Assembly: GCA_001579985.1 (NCBI GenBank)
Contig: LRSR01009451.1
Location: 1 to 29,458 of the forward strand
DNA length: 29,458 bases
Source of the DNA: Hypsibius dujardini
Taxonomy: Eukaryota > Tardigrada > Eutardigrada > Parachela > Hypsibiidae
Direction: 5' to 3'
The position numbers and the translations under genes were made by a program. The notes under the pieces are model-generated. The model saw nothing but the letters and a program-made list of their open reading frames with translations, was not told the origin of the DNA and made no database searches. The number at the start of each line of letters is the position of its first letter. Positions within the stretch are counted from its first letter, which is position 1. Below, in pieces: positions 10,301 to 20,222 of this stretch.

Positions 10301-13300
10301 ATCCTGTTTATTTATTGGTGAGTAATTGGATGAGATTGTAATATTTTCTATATTCAGGGATTTTGTTCCGTATTCGTGACTGCTGCGTTCGCATTTGGTG
10401 GAACAGAAATGGTGGGATTAGCTGCGGCAGAGTCGGCTAATCCCCGGAAGTGTCTCCCAAGAGCGACGAAACAGGTCTTCTGGCGCATCTCCATTTTCTA
10501 CATCGTCACGCTCTTCCTCATCGGATTGATCGTGCCATATGATCATCCGCGTCTTCTTGGTATGTTCGTTATTTTCAAAATATATTTTTGTCTTGATGTG
10601 ATTCATGAATTAAAATTAATTACCTAGTATTTACTTTTAAACATTTCATAATTTGCAGGTAAGAGTTGTCGTGCTTGACTAAGACAGTAGTTAATAGTGT
10701 TTTTATGAAAATAATTGTTTTCCCTTAGTGCTTTTCAACTAACGGTTTTGCATTTAATTAAAATTATGTTTATCTCTCACCTATATTACATAAAATATGA
10801 TTTACATAAAGCTTAATTTAAATAAAATGCAATTCATAGGAAATAAGTGCTTTGTACACATTATTGTAGAAAAAATTTAAAAAACATCAAAGCAATCAAT
10901 CAATCCACTGAGCACCATTGAACAGCTTTAATTTCAGACCAAATGGGCAATCAATTAAAGCCCAATGAAGAAAAAACTGAAAGAAATCAAACAATCAAAG
11001 CATGCTGAGCGTAAAAAAATTGGTTGTTAACGTTCATTTAAAAGTATTTGCATATGTGATAAGAACAAAATAATGGCTCTGGGCCTAATTTTAAATCAAT
11101 ATACAATATCTCAGCCACGAATTTCAATTTTAAGTAACTAAAATGTATTTTTTTCAAAAAAAAAGCATCATTTTTCGCTATTTTAAATATCCTTTAAAAT
11201 ATATTTTAATCACACTAGTTTCACTCTCACATAAACCGTTTTAAATAATTTGATATTCAGCGAAATTATTTTTTGATTTTATGTTGTACACCATGGCGAT
11301 AATAAAGTAAATAACACAAGCGTTCAGATTAATAAGCGCTGTGTTTTTTCTCTTCAGGCAATAACCCGAACGCCAGCAGCCACGATGCGACTGCCTCACC
11401 CTTCGTTATCGCCATCACCGACGCCGGCATTAAAATCCTCCCCTCTATCTTCAACGGCGTCATCCTCGTTTCGGTCCTCTCCGTCGGTAACTCGGCGGTC
11501 TACGGTTCTTCGCGAACCCTCAGCGCCATGGCCCATACCGGCCAAGCTCCCCGCTTCCTCGGCTACGTCGACCGTCAGGGTCGTCCGCTGTTTGCTATCA
11601 TCCTCGCTTTACTGCTGGGTGGACTGGCATACCTCGTTGAGGCCGGCGCCGCATCGGAGGATATTTTCGGCTGGCTCCTGGCCATTTCCGGCCTCTCAAC
11701 CATCTTCACCTGGCTCTCCATCTGCTGGTCCCACATCCGTTTCCGTGCGGCTTGGAAAGCGCAAGGCCACACGCTGGACGAACTGCCCTTCAAGGTATGG
11801 ACAGGAATTATATCGAAACAATAACACAAACAACACCGTCAAAACAATTAAATCAAACAAGCAAGAAAGATACTAAATAAAGAAGAAGTAAAAGAAAACT
11901 TGCATCGTTACAAAATAATATTTCAGAAGAAAAATTGAAATAAATTTGGAAAAACAGTAAGCAAATATTATTTCATTGTAGTAAAGCATAAGTAAAAAGT
12001 ATAAGATTTTCGAGTGTATCTGTCGTAATTGATAATATTGGATTTATTTGCAATATTTTTTAGCAGCTATGGACGATAGAAGCACATGTAGTACCAAAAA
12101 CAATTTAGGCAAACGATGAAGAGAAAAACATTTAACTAAAAAACACCAAGGTAAAATGAAGGTGTTAAATGTTAAATGTTTCTTTGCAGATAAAATCAAG
12201 GCAAATTTATCTGTTTATTACTTACTTTTTAAGTCATGCCTTAATTGTCTGTTTTGAATTTATATTCGGTAATATTTGAGGCACTTTAGATAGTTATATT
12301 TCTGATATCCTTAGAGTTAAGCGGTATTTGTCTTGGCTTGAAAAAACGAAACGTATGAATTTAGAACAAAAAACACTTTAATATTAGTTTAATGTTATCG
12401 GTTTTCATTGGCTCCGATATTGGAGATGTGAATAATTAAATTGAACATATCAGCTGGATATTCTAATTAAATAACGAAAGCAGATATATTAATGGCCGAA
12501 CTATGAATATTCTTTGATGGAATGTACATGCGAGGTGACCAATATTAAAAAAAGAACGAAAATGCCAAGAAACATATTAAACCAGCATAACTGAGATGAA
12601 GATGGAAAGAAATTTCAAATCAAAATGGAAGAGCTATGAAGTTGCTGTGGATCTTTTAGGCGGCATTTGGAGTGATCGGTTCCTGGTGGGGTTTGATCTT
12701 CAACGTGCTGATCCTCATCGCGCAGTTCATCATCTCCGTTTGGCCAATTGAAAAGCGGGGCAGTGATTGCGAAGCCATCCCCAATAAAGACGGTACACGA
12801 GTTATTATTGTTGTTTAAATGAGGTGCCTCACTAAATAAAATAAGTATACAGAATAAATCCAAATATTTACGCTAGCAATTTACTATACTGTATTTAAAT
12901 AAAAATATGTATTTACGTGAAAGAAAGGGTGAAATATACAGAGCATTTAAGAGGAAGTATTATACTCGTGTTAAGTGAAGAGCTCAATTAAAAGTCAGGC
13001 AGCTAGTGTTTTTTGCGATATCGAAAAGTATATACATATTTAAGAACTCTTAAAGAAAATGTTAAAATTTACAAATTTTACCAGTTTTATTTTATTCATA
13101 ATGTACCTTTAACTATTGATTTCTTTTTTGTAAGTTCAAATAAAATAAAAATATTTTATACGAAATTACGATTCATTTGCTTGATAATTAAAATATTTTA
13201 TTAAATTTATTGGAACACCAGGTTCGACCAGTGCCTTTTTCCACTACGTCCACCCCGAAGGCCATCCGTATTCCTTCGCTAACGGAACATTGCGCGAGCC

Positions 13301-13583
13301 AGACTTGAAAGATTGTGGCGCGTCCGCGGAAAGCTTCTTCAACGACTATCTCGCCGCACCAATTGTCCTCATTTTTTTCGTCGTGTGGAAGCTGCTGAAG
13401 AAGACTCCCTTCATGGTTGTGGGGAAGGGGAACAAAACGGGACCGTCGCTGTTCCACACGGAGACGATTGATCTGGTGACAGGGCGACGCGAGCTGGATT
13501 TGCGCGCCATCCTGGAGGAGGAACGGGCGGAGCATGCCAAACTGCCGGCCTGGCAGCAGTACTACCACTCCTTGTGTGGTTAA
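6772..13583 (+). CDS. Fungal-type (YAT family) amino-acid permease, intact copy
   Basis: Predicted proton-coupled amino-acid importer of the plasma membrane, APC superfamily. Exons: 6772-6840, 8318-8494, 8571-8727, 9646-10019, 10358-10559, 11358-11794, 12660-12792 and 13222-13583 (stop TAA 13581-13583). All have GT-AG borders and matched phase (0,0,1,0,1,0,1), giving 636 aa. A hydrophilic N-terminus of about 70 residues leads into NRHIQMIAI-GGAIGTGLFIGSG (about 74-95), the substrate-contacting unwound TM1 of the family. AFAFGGTEMVGLAAAESANP (about 269-288) is the other signature, followed by RATKQVFWRI. The C-terminus carries ETIDLVTGRRELDL, typical of fungal YAT permeases. An unusually long loop (about 503-551) with C509, C548 and sequon N537 interrupts the last helices. 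Animals normally use SLC6, SLC7, SLC36 and SLC38 carriers, so fungal origin by horizontal transfer is inferred. The introns and the NPC1 neighbour argue against contamination. Substrate range cannot be read from sequence. Confidence 0.93.
7048..7400. repeat. (GACA/CAGA)n microsatellite in intron 1 of the intact permease gene
   Basis: Degenerate GACA/AGAC words from about 7048 become nearly pure between 7277 and 7320 and interrupted to about 7400. Long Cys/Leu/Ser-rich minus-strand frames here are a by-product of the repeat. The rest of intron 1 (6841-8317) is AT-rich with nothing else recognised. Confidence 0.9.
8770..9190. repeat. Degenerate ~60-bp minisatellite in intron 3 of the intact permease gene
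   Basis: The word GTTTCTACTGCYTYAAA recurs at 8821, 8940 and 9000, surrounded by repeated TCTTGTCTGCCTTAAAGTC-like segments, giving a period near 60 bp (spacings 119 and 60). Cys/Leu/Phe-rich frames in this intron are low-complexity artefacts. Confidence 0.65.
10560..11357 (+). other. Intron 5 of the intact permease gene, featureless
   Basis: AT-rich, bounded by GGTATGTT at the donor and TCTTCAGG at the acceptor. No repeat or nested gene recognised. Introns 4 (10020-10357) and 6 (11795-12659) are equally plain. Confidence 0.7.
12793..13221 (+). other. Copy-specific intron 7 of the intact permease gene
   Basis: A 429-bp phase-1 intron (donor GGTACACG, acceptor ACACCAGG) that interrupts the enlarged loop after residue D516. 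The second permease copy has uninterrupted coding sequence across this point (19731-20222), so the intron was either gained here or lost there. Confidence 0.8.
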
Positions 13584-13908
13584 GGCAGGTGCACCCTTTT
13601 TTTTATTCTGGCACCGCGCACGTGGCTTTCACGAGTCCTTTGTCTTAAAAGAAAGAAGACAGGGATGAATTAATGACATCGTTTGCAGTAATTTTTCTTA
13701 CAACCCACGCAAGTGCGATAGAAAGAGACGTGTGTTTTACAATTATTTTTCCCTCCAGAAAGAACCTCTCTAAAATTTTTATGTGAGTGTACGCTTTGTG
13801 GGAATCGCACTGCCTGCTGGGCTTTCTGTATAAATTTTCCAGGCTTTTATTTTAACTGCTTATTTGCACGTGAGAAGCGGAGAGTGTTCTTTAAAGCGTT
13901 TAACATGA

Positions 13909-13914
13909 AATAAA
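13909..13914 (+). terminator. Candidate polyadenylation signal, intact permease gene
   Basis: AATAAA followed by an A-run, about 325 nt past the stop codon at 13581-13583. Confidence 0.45.
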
Positions 13915-13985
13915 AAAAGATGACGCCGCGATGAGTAAATATGTTCCTTATGTGGAAGCTTGACAAAAATCAGCTGTTTTTCACC

Positions 13986-14027
13986 AGTAAAGGTTAGTAA
14001 GCGCACAGTAAAGGTTAGTAAGCGCTC
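13986..14027. repeat. 21-bp tandem duplication
   Basis: AGTAAAGGTTAGTAAGCGC followed by two bases, repeated twice head to tail (13986-14006 and 14007-14027) with one difference. It lies in the spacer between the two permease copies. Confidence 0.85.
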
Positions 14028-15495
14028 AGCTAAGGCCGCATATCGCATCGGACAGATAAATAATGTTAGGACCAAAAGGGTGGCAGACGTAAGGAACTGG
14101 AGCAGTGTTGGAAGAGAAAGTTCTAAAGTTAAAGCAGACTGAAAAATGGTGAACCAACAAGCGCACTTCCGGTCTCTTAAAAAAGTGTTCGAAAAGCGAA
14201 GAGAAAAAATGATTGAAGCGAACCTAATATGCTACGTCGATGAATATTTGGCTGTGTTTGTGTCCGTGTTTGTGTCTGTGCCAGTGTTTACGTCTGTGTC
14301 TGTGTCTGTGTCTGAATCTGAGTCTTTTCCTGCGCCTGCTCTTGTGACTATCTCTGTGTATGTGTCCACGGCTCTATCTGTGTCACTCTTTGCTTGCGTT
14401 TGCTACCACCTCAATAGGCTACTTCGTTGGCCAGTAAAACCAATAAAAATAAAATGGCATCACCGAATATGATTAGAAAATGAAAGGAATTACAAATTAT
14501 TGTTAAAACGATAGTAAGATCGACATATAAGAATCAGTCCAAACGTAATTCTGAGCCATGTTTACATTTTTACGGTTCTTCATAACCTTCCTGAAAGGCT
14601 ACACCTCAACGACCCCTACAAGCTCAATCGCACAACAGGTGGCGCCTTATTTGGACACGCCAGCAAAGTTCCCAGGCGCTCCAGGGTCGGTCGAGACCTA
14701 AAGAAATGTCATTATTTTTGTCATCTGCTGAAGGGATGGGAAGGTTGTTTGACGAAAAGGCGCAAAATAATGAAAGACCGTCGAGACCGACTACTGGTCG
14801 TCTTCTTCCGCGTTATGGAAGGATATGTTGCACTCTCTTCGAATCACGCTAATCGTGCAATCTATCACTGCAAGCCTTATATTACGCTGTCGGCCTTCAC
14901 TTGACAAAAAGACCAAGCGGTTCGAGTGTAGGCGCTTCTGACGCTTCCCACGATTATTCAGAGTAGTAATTCAGATCAGGCGGTAACAGAAAGAGATGGA
15001 AAAGTAAAAAGGGGTGTGACGAACACGTAAGTCTGTAATTGTTTATTTGCGTGTTTCTGTACGTGTGTATTTTTGTGGCGTACTCTTAACGCGCTACAGC
15101 TCCTGTAGTCTCGCAGTCAAGTGCCACTTTGTCTTTGGAGGAAAAAAGCCGCTATTCACGGAAAGAAAACGTCTGCATGCTTCTCGTTTAATTGCTCAAC
15201 AGACGCCGCGAGATTTGACTGAGACGATTCGATTGGATTTTTGGCTTTATGGCTTTAGTTTGGCCACTCACACTCACACCACATGTACAATACAGTGTAC
15301 ATAAGCAGGCGATTCGTCCTGGTACGTTTTCGATGCTTTGCAAGCAAACTTTGTTGGCTATTAAACAGCGGAAATGTCGACCTCAGGACATACACTTACT
15401 TGAGATTCCTTAAGTTTTTGATGAGGGTTGCAACAGTGGAATCCTTTTATCCAACGTGTTCTTTCACCTGATCAGCAAAACCCTTAATTGATGTG
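14028..15495. other. Spacer between the permease copies
   Basis: Contains a degenerate GTGTCT repeat (about 14255-14375) that opens a spurious Val/Ser-rich frame. The rest is mixed-composition DNA with short unrecognised frames. No TATA box comparable to that of the first copy was found upstream of 15496. Confidence 0.55.
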
Positions 15496-15767
15496 ATGAA
15501 TTCGACGGATAAGCAAATAAAGGGCGTTCGGGCTAAATGGCCATCTCCTGATCACCCAAGCCCTGAGGTAAGTGGCTGCTATCAATTGGTATAATGAGAA
15601 AAATGTGTGAGCTCCAAATACTCAAGGCTTAGAACAAAGATTGTCTCTGTGTATGTGCTATGTTCCAGATATATTTGAATAATCTTAGTGCAATTTGTGT
15701 TCGGGCGTGGGTCTTTGATGTAATTATTTGGTATGCAGACCGCTAGACATTCAAATAGGCACGATGC

Positions 15768-15918
15768 AGACAGGCAGATAAAAAGGCTCTTATTTTTACA
15801 AGCAGATAGACAGACAAATAGACAAACAGACACGCAGGCAGACAAACAAGCAGACAGACAGACAGACTGACAGACAGCAGGCAGACCAGCAGACAAGCAG
15901 ACAGTCAAACAGACACAC
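15768..15918. repeat. (CAGA)n microsatellite in intron 1 of the permease pseudogene
   Basis: Degenerate CAGA/GACA words on the same strand and in the same intron as the 7048-7400 array of the intact copy. Confidence 0.85.
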
Positions 15919-17071
15919 ACTGTCATGAATCAAAGTCATACTTGCTACTGCCACTTCTTCAAACTGACACAATTGCATGTAACGCCGGATCAGCCGCCGA
16001 ACAAAATAATGTTTTTCTGCTTCCTTATTTTATTTATTTATGAGTTCCGTTGACTGCGCCTATCAGTTTTTATAAGGACTAAATATTTGACAGAGTAACG
16101 TCACACGGACGGTGTGGTTTAATGACTCGGCTGTCCGCACTAAAACGTCGAGTTACATTTGTCGATGATTGATTCGTCAAAAACCTTCATTTTCTTTGCC
16201 TTATAAGCAAGAAGGAAGAGAGACTTACGAGACAGGAAACGGATGTGCATTGTTTCTGTGTTTTACATCCTCGATTCCCTTTTTGTGGCCTCCAGTTTGG
16301 AGACGATGGATAGACTCTTTCAAGCCCATGGAACAGGGAGGTCGGAATGGGAATCCCAAAGCCAACGAAGCCGGAAATGGGATGGAGTCAGCCCTCGTAG
16401 CAGAAGACTCTGGACTAAAGCAAACACTAAAGAACCGCCATATTCAGATGATTGCCATCGTAGGTTTCTCTTAGGTTCTTTCTCGTTTTACTGTAAAATA
16501 ATTCTATCGGGTAGTTTTATAATTCTATCGCTTATTTGTATAATTTTTGTAATTCTATTTTTCTAGAATTCTATGATTATATAATTATTATCATTTTTTA
16601 GTATCATTCTTCATAATTCTATTTTTCTGCAACTCTATTTTTCTAATTATATCGCTTATTTTTATAATTTAATCCAGGAGATAGTCATTCCGGTTTTAAA
16701 GAGGGTTTTTCTGGTCCTAGGGCGGAGTACTCGGCTCAGACCTCTTCATCGGGACTGGCGGACTCCTCGCTACCGGCGGACCAGCGTCCCTCCTCCTGGG
16801 CTTCATCCTCATCGGGACGATGCTCTTTAACGTGGTCATGACTCTCGGCGAAATGGCCGTTCTTTACCCGATTGCCGATATGCTTGCGCGACATTTTATC
16901 TTTCTTCGACAAATTATTTATCATCACACGCGTTTGTGCGTACTGCTTTCTCGTATTTGGTTAAACAAAATCGTTTGAAATAATGAATTGTTTACTAAAC
17001 TACACAACCAAACACAACAATTGTATAAAATTGATGTCCATCTCTGTTTGGTTCATAAACCATAAAATGTA

Positions 17072-17275
17072 CATTAAAGCGTGCATCCAGTAAATATTAA
17101 AATTATGGTTTTGGACAATATTTAATGTTATTATTAACTAAATTTTCAATCAAAGTAAAACGCAAATTAAAGCATACATTCAGTAAATTTTAAAATTATG
17201 ATTTTAGAAAATATTTAAATCATTAGATAATTTTTAATTTACTGGATGAATACTTTTAATTTACGTTTTATTTGA
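17072..17275. repeat. Direct and inverted repeat cluster in intron 3 of the permease pseudogene
   Basis: A unit beginning ATTAAAGCGTGCATCCAGTA (about 17072-17127) recurs directly at about 17166-17220, starting ATTAAAGCATACATTCAGTA. The segment 17150-17189 is also inverted at 17236-17275 (GTAAAACGCAAATTAAAG versus the reverse complement of CTTTTAATTTACGTTTTA). The result is a hairpin of about 40-55 bp arms next to a direct copy. Confidence 0.7.
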
Positions 17276-20018
17276 TGACATTTTCCTTTCGATTTCTAGG
17301 ATCATTCTCAATCCACTCGGCCCGATTCATTGATCCGGCGTGAGGTTTTGCCATGAGCTGGAGCTACCTCCTCCAGTGGTTGGTGGTGCTGCCCCTCGAA
17401 CTGACCTTCGCCACCATGAAGGTTCAATACTGGGGTGGCACAATGGATCCCAGTGTTATGGTCACCATTCTCTTGATGTCAGTCATCTTCATCAACTTCT
17501 TCGGTGTGAAGGGCTACGGTGAAGCCGAATGCGTCTTCTCCATGATTGAAGGTCGTCGCCTTAGCGGGCTTTATTGTTCTTGGGGTGGTGATTGACGTGG
17601 GTGGTGCACCCAGCGGGGAATATTACGGCGTTAAAACATGGATCGATCCGGGTGCTTTCAATAACGGCTTCCAGATATTTGAAGACATCACCAGAATTTC
17701 ATCTGTTCCTACTCTATAATCCTTTACATAAAATTGCATTTGATTTTTATTATTCTCATATCCTTCACTTAAATATGGTACTGATGTGTTTCACTTTTTT
17801 GTTTATCGATAAAACACTTAACAACTATAATTTTAAAAACCGCAGTAATTTTTCAACGTTATTTTAAAAATGTAATATTACATAAGATAAACATTTTATG
17901 TAAGTTTTATACCTATATCAGTATATATACATATTATATTAGTGCAATTAGGATATAAAGTTTAATCATTTTTCAGTGATATTTTTCTTATCATATTTGC
18001 TTTGTAATTTTTTTCAAATCCTATGCTCTATTATTTTCATCCCATTCCGCTTACTTGCAGGGTTTCTGCTCGGTGCTAGTCACCGCTGCGTTTGCTTTTG
18101 GAGGAACAGAAATGGTCGGACTGGCCGCGGCGGAGTCAGCCAATCCACGTAAATGTATTCCGAAAGCGACCAAACAAGTCTTCTGGCGGATATCTATCTT
18201 TTACATCCTCTCACTCTTCCACATCGGGCTCATTGTTCCCTTTACTCATCCCCGTCTTCTGGGTAGGTTGGGAAACCAATTGCAAATGAATAGCGGTTAA
18301 GCATTACATTATCTCAGACCGAATTCAGCCCCGTTCTGAACGATTTGTTCCTTCATATCCGTTCCAATTGCAATGTTGCATGTTCCGCGGCTAGGTTCTT
18401 CAGTATGCATGGATTTGTTTCATATTTTTCTTTACATTGTGTTTCATATTTTAGCTCTGTAGTTTGAGTGCGTAAAGTACCCCAGGCGTGAAGTCTTTTA
18501 TTTTCTGCATGTCTTCTTTTCGCTTTTGTGTTCCTCATGTTTCGTATGTATTCTGTTCCGTTTCATATTCCTCATGTTCACTTCACTCATTTTCTGTTTG
18601 CTTTTCTGTTCCTCATGTTCTGTATTACGTTTGTTTTTGTGTTTCGCTTATGTTATCCACCCAAAAATTCGCGTGGTTTTGTACTGCAATTATAAAGAAG
18701 TCCGAGACTCAAATGTAAACTCTATCAGCGACTCGTGTTCCTTTTAGGGAACAACCAGAACACCAGCAGTAGCCATGACGCGACAGCCTCGCCCTTCGTC
18801 ATCGCCATCACCGACTCCGGCATCAAAATCCTAACCTCCATTTTCAATGTCGTCATCCTTCTGTCCAATCTCTCTGTAGCCATTTCGGCGGTTTACGGTT
18901 CCTCGCGGACCCTTTGAGCCTTGGCTCAGATCGGTCAAGCTCCCCGTTTCCTGAGCTATATCGACCACGAGGTCGTCCGCTGTGCGCCATCATCCTCGCT
19001 TTACTGCTGGGTGGACTGGCATACCTTGTTGAGGCCGGCGCCGCATCGGAGGATATTTTCGGCTGGCTCCTTGCCATTTCCGGCCTCTCAACCATCTTCA
19101 CCTGGCTCTCCATCAGCTGGTCCCACATCCGTTTCCGTGCTGCGTGGAAAGCGCAAGGCCACACGCTGGACGAACTGTCCTTCAAGGTGTGGAAAGAACG
19201 CAATTAAAACAATAAAATCAAACAAAACAAACAAAATTATTCATTTCATTGGAATTGTAAAGAAGTACAAATAAAATGTCATTGTACTAAAATAAAATTT
19301 CAGACGATGAAATTTCATAAAATTATACAAGAAGTAAAATTCAATAAAACGAGACAAAAATAACATTTAGAAGAAATAAAATGTTATTGTAGTTATCAAT
19401 CATGTGTTTTAAAATAAAGGCTAAAAATAAATAAATTTAAAACGAAATGAAAATAATATTTCATTTTAATACAAAAGAAAATGTTTTTGATTCTGATTTT
19501 AATCTGCCTTAATTGCTAATATTAGATTGGTTTTGCAGTGTTGTTTTAGCAACTTTGTATGGGCCAATAGATACTTATAGTTCAAATATAATCGAATTGA
19601 TTTCCCTTGACTGGAAAAAATAGAGGCAGCATGACGCTCTAAAATGATGAGCAGACATTTTTGAGATCAAGATAGGAATAAATTTCTTGCCAAAATCTAA
19701 AGGCTTTAAAGTTTGGGTTTTATCTTTCAGGCGGCCTTCGGTGTGATCGGTTCTTATTGGGGCGTCTTCTTCAACGTCCTCGTCCTCGCCGCGCAATTCC
19801 TTGTCTCGGTGTGGCCGATTCCCGCCAACGGATCAGAGTGTGCGAATCCTCTCGTCTACTACAACGGAACGGAAGCTCTCATTTATGTCTCCGGAATGGC
19901 TCCTCTTTCCACTTTTAACGGAACGAACCACGACGGATGCGGTGCTACAGCGGAGAGCTTCTTCCATGACTACCTTGCCGCTCCAATTGTTCTCGTGTGT
20001 TTTGTCGTGTGGAAGCTG

Positions 20019-20043
20019 TGGAAGAAGAAGAAGAAGAAGAAGA
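20019..20043 (+). repeat. In-frame AAG repeat expansion in the pseudogene's last exon
   Basis: Seven consecutive AAG lysine codons follow Leu-Trp, where the intact copy has only two lysines before TPFMVVGKG. The frame is preserved. It lies in the cytoplasmic side after the last membrane helix. Confidence 0.85.
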
Positions 20044-20222
20044 CTCTCTTCATGGTCGTCGGGAAGGGGAACAAAAGGGGTTTTTCGTTGTTCCACACGG
20101 AGACGATTGATCTCGTGGCCGGGCGACGCGAGTTAGATTTGAGCGCCATCTTGGTGGAAGAACGGGCGGAGCATGCGAAAATGCCAGCTTGGAAGCGATT
20201 TTACAGGTCATTATGTGGATAG

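Larger units (their letters stand above)
15496..20222 (+). pseudogene. Second, decaying copy of the fungal-type amino-acid permease
   Basis: Tandem paralogue of the 6772-13583 gene. Recognisable exons are 15496-15567, about 16295-16459, 16721-16877, 17300-17674, 18061-18262, 18748-19186 and 19731-20222. Exon 1 still reads MNSTDKQIKGVRAKWPS and keeps a GTAAGT donor. Lesions: exon 2 has lost an in-phase acceptor (the AG at 16294-16295 leaves a one-base frame error); TM1 reads GGVLGSDLFIGTG instead of GGAIGTGLFIGSG; the donor after 16877 is AT not GT; TGG to TGA at 17341-17343; a +1 frameshift near 17548-17552; the donor after 17674 is AT not GT; AGC to TGA at 18915-18917; and a -1 frameshift near 18971. 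Exons 5 and 7 are intact, including FGGTEMVGLAAAESANP and a final 164-codon exon with two NGT sequons. Reading through intron 3 would hit a stop at about 16976. A functional full-length product is very unlikely. Confidence 0.92.

Noticed and set aside
14900-14960. GGTTCGAGTGT as a tRNA B box
   Set aside because: The B-box consensus is not completed and no cloverleaf or A box fits upstream. No tRNA was found elsewhere either.
16878-17299. AT-starting intron as a functional U12-type intron
   Set aside because: The donor word ATATGCTT deviates from ATATCCTT at one base, the acceptor is AG, a convincing TTCCTTAAC branch site is missing, and the gene is broken elsewhere. Kept only as a minor finding.
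17341-18917. In-frame TGA codons as selenocysteine or recoded stops
   Set aside because: The two TGAs replace Trp and Ser, neither in a redox context, and they come with frameshifts and donor losses. Ordinary pseudogene decay explains them.
6772-20222. Bacterial or fungal contamination as the source of the permeases
   Set aside because: Both copies lie on the same contiguous DNA between NPC1 and spliced signal-peptide genes, with long AT-rich introns like those of the neighbours.
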